This document shows, in pieces, positions 18,409 through 26,974 of a stretch of 45,417 nt of DNA (the first letter of the stretch is position 1; each line of letters opens with the position of its first letter). The position numbers were made by a program, and so were the translations under genes. The notes under the pieces are model-generated. The model ran no database searches. It saw only the letters and a list, made by a program, of their open reading frames with translations, and was not told the DNA's origin. Source of the DNA: Thiohalobacter sp. Lineage in GTDB: Bacteria; Pseudomonadota; Gammaproteobacteria; DSM-19610. Location of the stretch: positions 1 through 45,417 of the forward strand of contig JALSRI010000158.1 of NCBI GenBank assembly GCA_026984835.1. The letters run 5' to 3'.

Positions 18409-18654
18409 ATGCTCATCAAGACCCTCATCGTCGCCACCCTCGTCGCCATCGTCATCAGCCTCGCCGTCGGCATGCTGTTTCTCATCAAGGACAAGGGGCA
18501 TACCGAACGCACCGCCCGGGCCCTGACCTGGCGTATCAGCCTGTCGGTGTCGCTGTTCGTGCTCATCATGCTGGGCGTGGCGACCGGTTACATCAAGCCG
18601 CACGGCCTGTACGCCCCCGGTCACCCGGTCGCCGGGGGACAGCAACACCCCTGA
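18409..18654 (+). CDS. DUF2909 twin-transmembrane protein
   Basis: An 81-residue protein with two membrane helices (about 5-26 and 42-62) joined by a short charged loop (FLIKDKGHTERTARALTWRIS). Proteins of this type are regularly placed beside surf1/coxC in gammaproteobacteria, so a role in aa3 oxidase assembly is likely but not shown. ATG 18409 is the only in-frame start that gives the family length. It is divergent from surf1 and convergent with the coxC operon. Confidence 0.8.
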   Translation: MLIKTLIVATLVAIVISLAVGMLFLIKDKGHTERTARALTWRISLSVSLFVLIMLGVATGYIKPHGLYAPGHPVAGGQQHP

Positions 18655-18682
18655 CGACCGCCGCCCCCTTTACCACTACCCC

Positions 18683-18792
18683 TGTAGGAGCGGGCTTGCC
18701 CGCGATCCCGGTGGCGACGTTTTTCGACCCGGCTCCATGGTCACGGCCTTCGGCCCGGCTCAACCGGGATCGCGGGCAAGCCCGCTCCTACA
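18683..18792. repeat. REPIN-like perfect inverted pair
   Basis: Two 29-bp arms (18683-18711 and 18764-18792) are perfect reverse complements, separated by 52 bp. Each arm starts with the TGTAGGAGCGGGCTTGCCCG palindromic core, familiar from extragenic palindromes in Pseudomonas and other gammaproteobacteria. It lies in the convergent gap between DUF2909 and coxC, the usual place for such elements, and may help end or stabilise transcripts. Confidence 0.88.
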
Positions 18793-18811
18793 AGGGAGGT
18801 GGAACGGGCAG

Positions 18812-18841
18812 AAAAAAGCGCCGCTGTCGCGGCGCTTTTTT
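18812..18841. terminator. Bidirectional rho-independent terminator
   Basis: A 7-bp stem GCGCCGC/GCGGCGC (18818-18824 and 18829-18835) with loop TGTC, flanked by AAAAAA on the left and TTTTTT on the right. It can end the coxC operon on the minus strand and the DUF2909 transcript on the plus strand. Confidence 0.92.
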
Positions 18842-18858
18842 GTTTCCCCGGTTCGGGT

Positions 18859-19719
18859 CTACAGCACGTAGACGAAGATGAACAGACCCAGCCACACCAC
18901 GTCGACGAAGTGCCAGTACCAGGCCACCGCCTCGAAGGCGAAATGCCGGTCCGGGGTGAAGTGCCCCTTCATGGCGCGCAGGGTGATGATGGTCAGCATG
19001 ATGGCGCCGATGGTCACGTGCATGCCGTGGAAACCGGTCAGCATGAAGAAGGTCGAACCATAGATGCCGGATCCCAGCGTCAGGTTCAGTTCGTGGTAGG
19101 CGTGGATGTACTCCTTGGCCTGCAGGCCCAGGAAGGTGGCGCCCAGCGCCACCGTCGCGATCAGCCACAGCACCAGCGCGCCACGGTTGTTCTTCTTCAG
19201 CGCCCAGTGAGCGAAGGTGACGGTCACGCCGGAAGACAGCAGCAGCAGGGTGTTGATGGCCGGAATGCCCCAGGCCGGTATGGTCTCGAACTCGCCACCG
19301 ATGTCGGCCGGCCCGTTGGTCGGCCAGGCGGCCTGCCAGCCGTTCCACAGCATCTGGTTGGTCACCTCGTCCCCGCCACCCAGCCACGGCACCGCCAATA
19401 CGCGGGCGTAATAGAGCGCGCCGAAGAAGGCGGCAAAGAACATGACCTCGGAAAAGATGAACCAGGCCATGCCCCAGCGGAACGACTTGTCCACCTGCGC
19501 GTTGTACATGCCGCCCTCGCTCTCGCGGATCACGGTACCGAACCAGCCGAACAGCATGAGCAGCATGATCGCCACGCCGGCGAACATCATGGCGCTGCCG
19601 ACGCTGGCGCCATTGAGCAGGCTGGCGGCGCCGGCCAGCAGCGTGGTCAGGCCGATGGAACCGATGATGGGCCAGGTCGTGCCGTGGGGTATGTAGTAAC
19701 CACCATGTGCTTCACTCAT
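18859..19719 (-). CDS. coxC: Cytochrome c oxidase subunit III
   Basis: A 286-residue membrane subunit with seven predicted helices. Diagnostic stretches are FIFSEVMFFAAFFGALYY, GVTVTFAHWALKKNNR, LTGFHGMHVTIGAIML and the C-terminal AVAWYWHFVDVVWLGLF. Subunit III supports stability and oxygen or proton supply to subunit I. ATG 19719 is preceded by GAGAGGAATGCGGA. The frame is open upstream, but that part encodes no membrane-like sequence. It is the last gene of the operon, with a terminator 18 bases after the stop. Confidence 0.96.
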   Translation of the reverse strand: MSEAHGGYYIPHGTTWPIIGSIGLTTLLAGAASLLNGASVGSAMMFAGVAIMLLMLFGWFGTVIRESEGGMYNAQVDKSFRWGMAWFIFSEVMFFAAFFGALYYARVLAVPWLGGGDEVTNQMLWNGWQAAWPTNGPADIGGEFETIPAWGIPAINTLLLLSSGVTVTFAHWALKKNNRGALVLWLIATVALGATFLGLQAKEYIHAYHELNLTLGSGIYGSTFFMLTGFHGMHVTIGAIMLTIITLRAMKGHFTPDRHFAFEAVAWYWHFVDVVWLGLFIFVYVL

Positions 19720-19742
19720 TCCGCATTCCTCTCTTGGTGTCT

Positions 19743-20294
19743 TTATCTGTTCAGTCTTGTCAGTTTCTGCTTGTCGAAAAAGGTGTAGGACAGGGCCAGC
19801 TCGTGCACATCCTCGGGCAACGCCGGATCGACCATGAAGACCAGCGGCATGTCGCGACCCTCGCCGCCCTCGAACCTCTGCTCCGTGAAGCAGAAGCACT
19901 CGGTCTTCTTGAAGTAGGCGGCGGCCTGTCCGGGCGTCACGCTCGGGATGGCCTGACCGACCATGGCCCGGTCCGTGAGATTCCGCGCGTAGAAGTTGAC
20001 CCGGTACGTCTTGCCGGGATGCACTTCGATACGACTGACCTTCGGCCGGAACTCCCAGGGCATGGACTCGTTGACACTGGCGATGAACTCCACCACCACG
20101 GTGCGCGACAGGTCGGGTTGCACATTGGCCACCCGGGCCGCCTCGTTGCTGGTCTTGCCGTTCAGCCCGGTGATGTCGCAGAACACGTTGTACAACGGCA
20201 CCAGCGCATAGACGAACCCGAACATGCCGACGATGACGAAGCCCAGTCGCTTGAGCAGGCGCCGGTTGGCCGCCTTCAGGTCCGCCTGCGTCAC
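19743..20294 (-). CDS. ctaG: Cytochrome oxidase copper chaperone Cox11 (CtaG)
   Basis: A 183-residue protein with one N-terminal helix (about 16-38) and an immunoglobulin-like periplasmic domain. The copper motif CFCF is in KKTECFCFTEQ, and LVPLYNVFCDITGLNGKT supplies the conserved near-membrane cysteine. It delivers copper to CuB of subunit I. The start is GTG 20294, overlapping the TGA stop of the small upstream gene (GTGA). Confidence 0.95.
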   Translation of the reverse strand: MTQADLKAANRRLLKRLGFVIVGMFGFVYALVPLYNVFCDITGLNGKTSNEAARVANVQPDLSRTVVVEFIASVNESMPWEFRPKVSRIEVHPGKTYRVNFYARNLTDRAMVGQAIPSVTPGQAAAYFKKTECFCFTEQRFEGGEGRDMPLVFMVDPALPEDVHELALSYTFFDKQKLTRLNR

Positions 20295-20413
20295 AGCATG
20301 CCCTTGGCCGTCATCCAGATGAACCCGGCGTAGACCGCTATCGCCACCAGGGCCAGCAACACCGCCATCCAGCGGGCCTGTCTCTTCCTGTCGTCCTGTC
20401 CGGTCGTCATCAT
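20291..20413 (-). CDS. Small oxidase assembly membrane protein
   Basis: A 40-residue peptide with a basic N-terminus (DDRKRQARW) and a single helix (about 15-35) ending WMTAKGML. It sits between coxA and cox11, the usual slot for the very small cytochrome oxidase assembly proteins. Two adjacent ATGs (20413 and 20410) or an ATG at 20437 (48 residues) could start it. It is coupled to cox11 by a four-base overlap. Confidence 0.72.
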   Translation of the reverse strand: MMTTGQDDRKRQARWMAVLLALVAIAVYAGFIWMTAKGML

Positions 20414-20459
20414 CTCAACGAGACGGGGCGCCGCCATCACGGCGCCCTGTCCACTCCTC

Positions 20460-22034
20460 CTACTTGATTTCAGGCGCCGTCTGGAAGCTGTGATACGGCG
20501 GCGGCGACGGCAGCGTCCATTCCAGCCCGTGAGCACCCTCCCATACCCGGTCGGTCGCCCTGGCGCCGCCACGGATGGTCTTGATGACGATGTAGACGAA
20601 CAGCAGCTGGGTCAGGCCGAAGGCGAAACCGCCGATACTGGAGATCTGGTTGAACTCCGTGAACTGAATGGAGTAGTCCGGGATACGCCGCGGCATGCCG
20701 GCCAGCCCAAGGAAGTGCTGCGGGAAGAACAGGATGTTGACGAAAATGGCCGACAACCAGAAATGCAGCTTGCCGAGCCTTTCGTCATACATGTGCCCGG
20801 TCCATTTCGGCAACCAGTAATAGGTCGCCCCCATGATCGCGAACACGGCACCCGTGACCAGCACGTAGTGGAAATGTGCGACCACGAAATAGGTGTCGTG
20901 GTACTGGAAGTCCACCGGCGCGATGGCCAGCATGAGCCCCGAGAAGCCGCCGATGGTGAACATGACCACGAAGCCGACCGCGAACAGCATCGGCGTCTCG
21001 AAGGTCATGGCTCCCTTCCACATGGTGGACACCCAGTTGAACACCTTCACGCCGGTCGGCACGGCGATCAGCATGGTGGCATACATGAAGAACAGCTCAC
21101 CGGCCAGCGGCATGCCTACCGTGAACATGTGGTGCGCCCACACGATGAAAGACAGGAAGGCGATGGACGCGGTGGCGTACACCATGGAGCTGTAGCCGAA
21201 CAGCGGCTTGCGCGCGAAGGTCGGGATGATCTGCGACACGATGCCGAAGGCCGGCAGGATGAGGATGTAGACCTCGGGGTGGCCGAAGAACCAGAAGATG
21301 TGCTGGAACATGACCGGGTCGCCGCCGCCGGCGGCATTGAAGAAGGAGGTATCGAAGAAACGGTCGGTCAGCAGCATGGTCACCGCGCCCGCCAGCACCG
21401 GCATGACGGCGATCAGCAGGTAGGCGGTGATGAGCCAGGTCCAGACGAACAGCGGCATCTTCATCAGCGTCATGCCGGGCGCGCGCATGTTGACGATGGT
21501 AACGATGACGTTGATGGCGCCCATGATGGACGAGATGCCCATCAGGTGGATGGAGAAGATCACGAACGGAAAGGCGTTGCCCGTCTGCAGCACCAGCGGC
21601 GGGTACAGCGTCCAGCCGCCAGCCGGGCCGCCGCCTTCCATGAACAGGGTGGAAAGCAGCATGGTGAAGGCGAAGGGCAGGATCCAGAAACTCCAGTTGT
21701 TCATGCGCGGCAGCGCCATGTCGGGCGCGCCGATCATCATCGGGATCAGCCAGTTGGCCAGGCCGACGAAGGCCGGCATGACCGCGCCGAAGATCATCAC
21801 CAGCGCGTGCATGGTGGTCATGGAATTGAAGAACTGGGGATCGACGAACTGCAGCCCCGGCTGGAACAGCTCGGCGCGGATGATCATCGCCATGGCGCCG
21901 CCGACGATGAACATGAGCAGCGCGAACAGCAGGTACAGTGTGCCGATGTCCTTGTGGTTGGTGGTGAAGACCCAGCGCAGCAGCCCGCCCTGGTGTTCCT
22001 CGTGATGTGCGTCGTGTGTCGTTGCAGTGTTCAT
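20460..22034 (-). CDS. coxA: Cytochrome c oxidase subunit I
   Basis: A 524-residue catalytic subunit with 12 helices, holding heme a and the heme a3-CuB site. WFFGHPEVYILILPAFGIVS carries the CuB His cross-linked to Tyr, followed by the HH pair in VWAHHMF. HDTYFVVAHFHYVL holds the heme a3 and heme a histidines, and TMHALVMIFGAVMPAF the other heme a ligand. The glutamate of the D channel is supported by the GHPEVY form (A-type oxidase). ATG 22034 is chosen because GGAGGAAGAAG lies just upstream. coxB is 20 bases upstream. Confidence 0.97.
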   Translation of the reverse strand: MNTATTHDAHHEEHQGGLLRWVFTTNHKDIGTLYLLFALLMFIVGGAMAMIIRAELFQPGLQFVDPQFFNSMTTMHALVMIFGAVMPAFVGLANWLIPMMIGAPDMALPRMNNWSFWILPFAFTMLLSTLFMEGGGPAGGWTLYPPLVLQTGNAFPFVIFSIHLMGISSIMGAINVIVTIVNMRAPGMTLMKMPLFVWTWLITAYLLIAVMPVLAGAVTMLLTDRFFDTSFFNAAGGGDPVMFQHIFWFFGHPEVYILILPAFGIVSQIIPTFARKPLFGYSSMVYATASIAFLSFIVWAHHMFTVGMPLAGELFFMYATMLIAVPTGVKVFNWVSTMWKGAMTFETPMLFAVGFVVMFTIGGFSGLMLAIAPVDFQYHDTYFVVAHFHYVLVTGAVFAIMGATYYWLPKWTGHMYDERLGKLHFWLSAIFVNILFFPQHFLGLAGMPRRIPDYSIQFTEFNQISSIGGFAFGLTQLLFVYIVIKTIRGGARATDRVWEGAHGLEWTLPSPPPYHSFQTAPEIK

Positions 22035-22054
22035 TACTTCTTCCTCCACGACCC

Positions 22055-23182
22055 TTAGCGGGCGGCTTTGACTTCAGAAGGTTGGACCATGTCGCCGGTG
22101 TCGTTGCCCCAGGCGTTGCGCTCGTAGGTGACGACCGCTGCGATCTCGATGTCGTTGAGCTGGCCGCCGAAGGCCGCCATGGCCGTGCCCGGCCGGCCGT
22201 TCATGACGAGCTTGAGGTGATCCGCTTTCGGCCCGGTGGCGACGGCGCTGCCCTTGAGGGCCGGGAAGGCGCCCGGCACGCCGGTGCCGCCGGCCTGGTG
22301 ACAGGCCGCGCAGTTGGCCTTGTAGACCTTCTCGCCGCGCGCCATCAACTCGGCCTTCGACCAGTCGCGGCCCGCCGCCGCGGCATCCGCGTCACTGGCC
22401 GCTTTCTGGGCAGCCAGCCACTGGTTGTAGTCCTGTTCGTTCTTCGCGACCACCACGATGGGCATGAAGCCATGGTCCTTGCCGCACAGCTCGGCGCACT
22501 GGCCGCGGTAGGTGCCCTCGGTATCGATGCGGAACCACATCTCGTTGACGAAGCCGGGAATGGCGTCCTTCTTCATGCCCAGTTGCGGCACCCACCAGGC
22601 GTGGATGACGTCGTTGGACGTGATCAGCAGACGCACCTTCTTGTTGACCGGCACCACCAGGGGCTTGTCGACCTCCAGCAGGTAGTGCTCTCCCTTTTCC
22701 GCCGTGTTCTCGATCTGGTCACGCGGCGTCGCCAGGCTGCTGATGAAGCTGACGCCCGAGTCGATATAGTCGTAACCCCACTTCCACTGGTAGCCCGTCA
22801 CCTTGATGCTGAGATCGGAGTTGCGGGTGTCCTCCATGGCCACCAGCGCCTTGGTGGCGGGAATCGCCATGCCGACCAGGATCAGGAAGGGAATGGTGGT
22901 CCAGATGATCTCCACCGTCGTGCTCTCGTGGAACTGCGCCGGCTGATGGCCCCTGGACTTGCGGTGCCTGATGATGGAAATGAACATGGCGCCGAACACC
23001 ACGACGCCGATGGCGACACACACCCAGAAGATGAGCATGTGGAGGTCATAGGCCTCATGGCTGATGGGTGTGACCCCGCGGTGGAGATTCAGACCGTATT
23101 CCGCCGACGCCGTCGTCCCACCCAGCATCGATGCGGCGCCCGCGAGTGCTGTCAGCACCCGTTTTGCTTTTTCTACCCACAT
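22055..23182 (-). CDS. coxB: Cytochrome c oxidase subunit II with fused cytochrome c domain (caa3-type)
   Basis: A 375-residue exported subunit with a signal sequence (cleavage near ASA-EYG, residue 27) and two membrane helices. A periplasmic cupredoxin domain has the CuA site CAELCGKDHGFMPIVV. After it comes a class I cytochrome c domain with the heme site NCAACHQAGGTGVPGAFP (about residue 288) and a late Met in NGRPGTAMAAFGG. The fusion marks a caa3-type oxidase taking electrons from soluble cytochrome c or directly from a quinol-cytochrome c chain. ATG 23182 follows GGAGAG; the upstream open frame is polar and not signal-like. Confidence 0.95.
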   Translation of the reverse strand: MWVEKAKRVLTALAGAASMLGGTTASAEYGLNLHRGVTPISHEAYDLHMLIFWVCVAIGVVVFGAMFISIIRHRKSRGHQPAQFHESTTVEIIWTTIPFLILVGMAIPATKALVAMEDTRNSDLSIKVTGYQWKWGYDYIDSGVSFISSLATPRDQIENTAEKGEHYLLEVDKPLVVPVNKKVRLLITSNDVIHAWWVPQLGMKKDAIPGFVNEMWFRIDTEGTYRGQCAELCGKDHGFMPIVVVAKNEQDYNQWLAAQKAASDADAAAAGRDWSKAELMARGEKVYKANCAACHQAGGTGVPGAFPALKGSAVATGPKADHLKLVMNGRPGTAMAAFGGQLNDIEIAAVVTYERNAWGNDTGDMVQPSEVKAAR

Positions 23183-23279
23183 GCCAACGTCTCTCCTTCC
23201 CGGTTCTGTTTGTCGTAGCCGTTCTGTCCGCGGGCGCATCGGTAGCAGCAGCGCCCGCAGCAGGATTCTTGTGTAAATG

Positions 23280-23756
23280 TCAGGCCGCTTCGACGGCCAG
23301 GCGCAGTTGCCGCGCCAGGTAGTGCTTTTCTTCTTCGTTCAGGCAGTCGCCGATTTCCACCGCACGCCCGTGGGAGCGTATCAGCAGCCGCGCCGGGTAG
23401 CCCCTGATGGCCGGCGGCACCAGTTCCACCCGCGCCCAGGCGCGGCTGAAGCGGTGGCGACCGGCGGCCGCATCGGCCTCGGTGACTTCCACGGCGTCCT
23501 CGCACACCGACACCAGTTGCCAGCGCGCGCAACGCCTGCCCACGCTGTACAGCGCCGCGCCCAGCACCAGCATCTCCAGACCCGCAAAGGGCAGCACCAG
23601 CCAGGCGCCCTGCCATGCAAAGCCGGCCGCGATGCCGAACGACACGGTGATCATGCCGAGGTAGAAACGCAGGGCGTTGCGCCAGGAAAGGGAACAGTTG
23701 GGCCGGACCATGAACCGGCGACAGGCTGCGGAACTGTCAAACTGTGTTGCGACCAC
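23280..23756 (-). CDS. DUF2244 membrane protein
   Basis: A 158-residue protein with two adjacent helices (about 30-50 and 53-72) and a cytoplasmic C-terminal part containing WARVELVPPAIRGYPARLLIRSHGRAVEIG. DUF2244 proteins are routinely encoded next to cox operons; the role is unknown. It is the first gene of DUF2244-coxB-coxA-small-cox11-coxC, 97 bases from coxB. Confidence 0.85.
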   Translation of the reverse strand: MVATQFDSSAACRRFMVRPNCSLSWRNALRFYLGMITVSFGIAAGFAWQGAWLVLPFAGLEMLVLGAALYSVGRRCARWQLVSVCEDAVEVTEADAAAGRHRFSRAWARVELVPPAIRGYPARLLIRSHGRAVEIGDCLNEEEKHYLARQLRLAVEAA

Positions 23757-23930
23757 CGTGTTACCTCTGACGAACCTTGCGACGAGAAAAACCTGCGGTC
23801 TCGCGTGCTTGCCGAATGCTACCGCAGCGCGTGAAAGGGACGCAATAAAAATTTGAAATTTGTGCGTATAAAAAGGCGCTATATCAGTGACTTATAAAAC
23901 ACTATATTTGAATTTAATAAACAGCTTATG
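23757..23930 (-). promoter_or_regulatory. AT-rich region likely holding the cox operon promoter
   Basis: This stretch is strongly AT-rich against its GC-rich surroundings (23840-23925 especially). On the minus strand it contains TATA-like elements (TTTATACGC near 23865, GATATAGCG near 23881) upstream of DUF2244. No single -35/-10 pair stands out, so only the region is marked. Confidence 0.3.
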
Positions 23931-24585
23931 CACTGGGCCACACCGTCCTTCCAACTGCAGGCGCGCGACGCCGCGGCCCCGCGCAGCGTGCGATGGCAAT
24001 GCCCCCCGCACCGGGTGCGTCATCTTGCCGGTGCTGTCCAGCAGGCCGGTGAGAGTGAAATTGCCCGACGCATCCGTCTGGCCGCACTGCAGGCGCAGGC
24101 TGCACGACGTGTGGAAGGTCGCGCCGGAACCGGCCTGGACGCTGACGACGGTATCGGGATGACCGATATCCGACCCGAACAACTCGATGATCTCCTGGTT
24201 GGGCCGGCCCATGTGATAGGTCACCTCGAAGGGGGACAGGCAGCTGCGCTTGTGGGGACCGTGGCCCAGACTGCTGACATCGCTGGCCGCTGAACTGCCG
24301 TCGCTCCTCAGCTTGGGACACTCCGGCCCCGGGTTGCGCTTGAACCTGATGTGCCTGACCTTGGTGTTGCCCTTCACCACCGTCAGCGGCACCCTGCCCT
24401 GGCCCCCGACGTCACCGCCAGGTTGGCGGCGCCGGCCAGCATGCTGACGCCGGTCTTGTTGATGCCGTGGCCGGCGAAGTTCTTGGCCGGCAGCGCAAAC
24501 GGACCGTGTAGCAGCCGGTCGTCGCCCGAACCGCCGAAACCGCCCGTGCCGGCCACGTCGCCGGGGGCGTTGGCGCGGCATCATT
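23892..24585 (-). pseudogene. Decayed gene of unknown (probably exported) protein
   Basis: One minus-strand frame (about 24410-23892) reads like real protein: LTVVKGNTKVRHIRFKRN, then EVTYHMGRPNQEIIELFG, GSGATFHTSCSLRLQCG and GNFTLTGLLDSTGKM, with several cysteines. Upstream of about 24420 that frame becomes arginine-rich nonsense. A neighbouring frame reads AGTGGFGGSGDDRLLHGP, then FALPAKNFAGHGINKTG and VSMLAGAANLAV before stopping. The simplest reading is one gene split by a frameshift near 24405-24430, with no good start at its 5' end. The glycine-rich start and the cysteine-containing, Ser/Thr-rich beta-like repeats suggest a secreted or surface protein. Alternatively two chance frames abut. 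Confidence 0.45.
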
Positions 24586-24900
24586 CACGAATCAGCCACT
24601 TGCCCTGAGGCCGATCCTGCTCCACGCGCCGTTGCCCCCGTACGACAGGTGCACATCCCGGCATCAATGCAATAATCAAGCTTTACTCTGTTATTAACAT
24701 TCTTTCAGGGACCTGGACTCTGCCGCCGGTTTGCGGCTGCCTCGCCAGTCAGAACAGCCGACCACCGTAGCCGCCTTCACCCGGTCAGCGCGCATATCAC
24801 CTTGTTTCATAAAAGTTTATCCCGGACTATCCATGATGCGGCCAGGTTGTCGGACAAACCGACGGGGGCGCAGCGGGAATCCGTCCCGGCCAACTTTTCA

Positions 24901-24921
24901 GGCATTTTGTCAAGAAATGCC
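24901..24921. promoter_or_regulatory. Palindrome upstream of the Sel1-repeat gene
   Basis: GGCATTT (24901-24907) and AAATGCC (24915-24921) form a perfect 7-bp inverted repeat, 61 bases before the next start codon. It could be an operator or a leader hairpin. Nothing else with a clear role is seen in 24586-24982. Confidence 0.3.
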
Positions 24922-24982
24922 GCCAATCAACCGATATCGGGACAAATAGCGTCCAGATACGCAAGCCGAAAGGGGCACTGAC

Positions 24983-25459
24983 ATGATTCGATCCATTCTG
25001 GCCGTGCTGGCGTTGATGACCCTGGCATTGTCAGCCATCGCCGACGAGAGCGCGGTATTCGAACGCAAGCTGGCGGCCGCCCGCCAGGGCAACCCGGAAG
25101 CGCAGTACGCCGTCGCCTACCGCTTCGAGAAGGGCCGCGGCGTCGATGAGGACGAGGAGGCCGCGCTGGCCTGGTACCGCAAGGCCGCCGACCAGGGTCT
25201 GGCCAAGGCTCAGTACAAGCTGGGCATGTGCTACCTGAAGGGCAGGGGCACGGACCCGGATCGCCAGCAGGCGCGGCAGTGGCTGCGCAAGGCGGCCGAG
25301 CAGGGCTATCCGCCGGCCCAGTACCACCTCGGCAAGCTCTACGCCAGCCGGCCGGGGCGCGACTACCGCATGGCGCTGGAATGGCTGGGAAAGGCCCAGG
25401 ACGCCGGCTACGAGCCCGCCACCCATGAAATCAACAAGGTGCGGCGCAAGCTCAACTGA
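24983..25459 (+). CDS. Exported Sel1-repeat (TPR-like) protein
   Basis: A 158-residue protein with a signal peptide (cleavage near AIA-DES, residue 21) and three to four Sel1 repeats: PEAQYAVAYRFEKGRGV, AKAQYKLGMCYLKGRGT and PPAQYHLGKLYASRPGR. Each has the A..WYRKAA or A..WLRKAA second helix. Such periplasmic solenoids bind partner proteins; the partner is unknown. The start ATG 24983 follows AAAGGGG. Its last eight bases overlap the end of bioD on the other strand. Confidence 0.85.
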   Translation: MIRSILAVLALMTLALSAIADESAVFERKLAAARQGNPEAQYAVAYRFEKGRGVDEDEEAALAWYRKAADQGLAKAQYKLGMCYLKGRGTDPDRQQARQWLRKAAEQGYPPAQYHLGKLYASRPGRDYRMALEWLGKAQDAGYEPATHEINKVRRKLN

Positions 25460-26135
25460 GCATCGTCGGCACCGCCTCCAGGCAGGCCGCCGCCGCGTCC
25501 GGCGACGCCGACTCCAGCCAGGGGATGTCACCCAGCAGCGGCGCCCCCAGCCGTTCGCCGATGGCGGCCACGTTTTCGTCCGGCCGCTCGCAGGCCGGGT
25601 CCACCCGGCAGGCCACCCACCCCGCCAGCGCAAGCCCCGCGGCGCGCACCGCCTGCGCCGTCAGCAACGCATGATTGATGCAGCCCAGGCGGATGCCGAC
25701 GACCAGCATCACCGGCAGGTCCAGCAGCCGCGCCACGTCCGCCATGGTCGCTGAATCGCCGATCGGCACCTGCCAGCCCCCCACGCCTTCCACCACCACC
25801 GCATCGGCCCGTTCCGACAACACCCGGAAAGCCGCCAGGATGCGCGCCGGGTCGATGACCACGCCGGCCTCTCGCGCCGCCAGGTGGGGCGCGATGGCGG
25901 GCTCGAAGGCGTAGGGGTTGATACAGTCGTAGTCGACGGCCAGGTTGGACGCGGCGGCCAGCGCCAGGGCGTCGGCGTTGCGCAGCCCGGCCCGGGTCCG
26001 CTCGCAGCCGCTGGCCACCGGTTTCATGGCCGCCACGCGCCGACCGGCGCCGGCCAGCCGTCGCACCAGGGCCGTACCGACCAGGGTCTTGCCCACCCCG
26101 GTATCGATCCCGGTCACGAACACACCGGCCGTCAT
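25452..26135 (-). CDS. bioD: Dethiobiotin synthetase
   Basis: A 227-residue cytoplasmic P-loop enzyme that carboxylates and closes 7,8-diaminopelargonate to dethiobiotin with ATP. The N-terminal FVTGIDTGVGKTLVGTALV is the family P-loop, AMKPVASGCERT binds substrate, and VVVEGVGGWQVPI is the second conserved loop. ATG 26135 overlaps the bioC stop (ATGA). It is the last gene of the biotin operon. Confidence 0.95.
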   Translation of the reverse strand: MTAGVFVTGIDTGVGKTLVGTALVRRLAGAGRRVAAMKPVASGCERTRAGLRNADALALAAASNLAVDYDCINPYAFEPAIAPHLAAREAGVVIDPARILAAFRVLSERADAVVVEGVGGWQVPIGDSATMADVARLLDLPVMLVVGIRLGCINHALLTAQAVRAAGLALAGWVACRVDPACERPDENVAAIGERLGAPLLGDIPWLESASPDAAAACLEAVPTMLS

Positions 26136-26974
26136 GGACTCACCGGCAGCGGTATGCTCACCGAGGCCTGCGGCGACCAGGCATGGCCGTGCACGATCTC
26201 GTAGCTGGCCGGCAGCACGCCGCCGCGCCGGTGGCGTTCGTAGGCCTCGACCATGGCCTGCAGGCGCCGCCGCCCGGTCAGGCCGCGGGCCCGCCCCGCC
26301 GTCACGTTGTGGGCGCCGATCTGCTTGAGGTCGCGCATCAGGTCGCGCACTTCGGCGTAGGTCACGGTCAGGCGCTCGACGTCCATGACCGGCCCGGCAA
26401 AACCGGCGCGCAGCAGCGCATCGCCGATGTCGTGCATGTCGAGGAAGGCATTGACGTGGGTATGTCCGTCGACCTGCGACCAGGCCCCGCGCAGTTCGTG
26501 CAGGGTGTCGGGGCCGAAGGTCGTGAACAACAACAGGCCGCCGGGCGCCAGCACGCGCCGCAGTTCCGCGAAGGCTGCGTCCAGGTCCGTGCACCATTGC
26601 AGCATGAGGTTGGAATACACCAGGTCGAAGGCGCCGGCGTCGAACGGCAGGCGTTCGGCATCGCCGCAGGCGCACAGCGGCCGCCGCAGCCAGCGGCCAC
26701 GGCGGCGCGTATGCTCCAGCATGCGCAGCGCGATATCGAGTGCGACCACCTGGGCGCCGCGGTAACGCTGCAACAGGGCGTGGCTGCCGCGGCCGGTCCC
26801 GGCGCCGAGATCGAGAATGCGCCGCGGTTCGAGGCGCACCAGGTCGAGACGCTCCAGCAGCCGCGTCTCCACCTCCTGCTGCAGCGCCGCGGCCTGGTCG
26901 TAGCGGTCGGCCGCACGCTCGAATGCGCTGCGCGCCAGCCGCTTGTCGATGCGGAATTCGGCGCCTTCAGCCAT
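26132..26974 (-). CDS. bioC: Malonyl-ACP O-methyltransferase BioC
   Basis: A 280-residue SAM-dependent methyltransferase that caps malonyl-ACP (or -CoA) so that pimelate can be built by fatty acid synthase. The SAM motif is ILDLGAGTGRGSHALL, followed by ALDIALRML and the BioC-like FDLVYSNLMLQWCTDLDAAF and LLFTTFGPDTLHELR. ATG 26974 gives the standard N-terminus (IDKRLARSAFERAADRYD) and overlaps bioH by eight bases. Confidence 0.95.
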   Translation of the reverse strand: MAEGAEFRIDKRLARSAFERAADRYDQAAALQQEVETRLLERLDLVRLEPRRILDLGAGTGRGSHALLQRYRGAQVVALDIALRMLEHTRRRGRWLRRPLCACGDAERLPFDAGAFDLVYSNLMLQWCTDLDAAFAELRRVLAPGGLLLFTTFGPDTLHELRGAWSQVDGHTHVNAFLDMHDIGDALLRAGFAGPVMDVERLTVTYAEVRDLMRDLKQIGAHNVTAGRARGLTGRRRLQAMVEAYERHRRGGVLPASYEIVHGHAWSPQASVSIPLPVSP

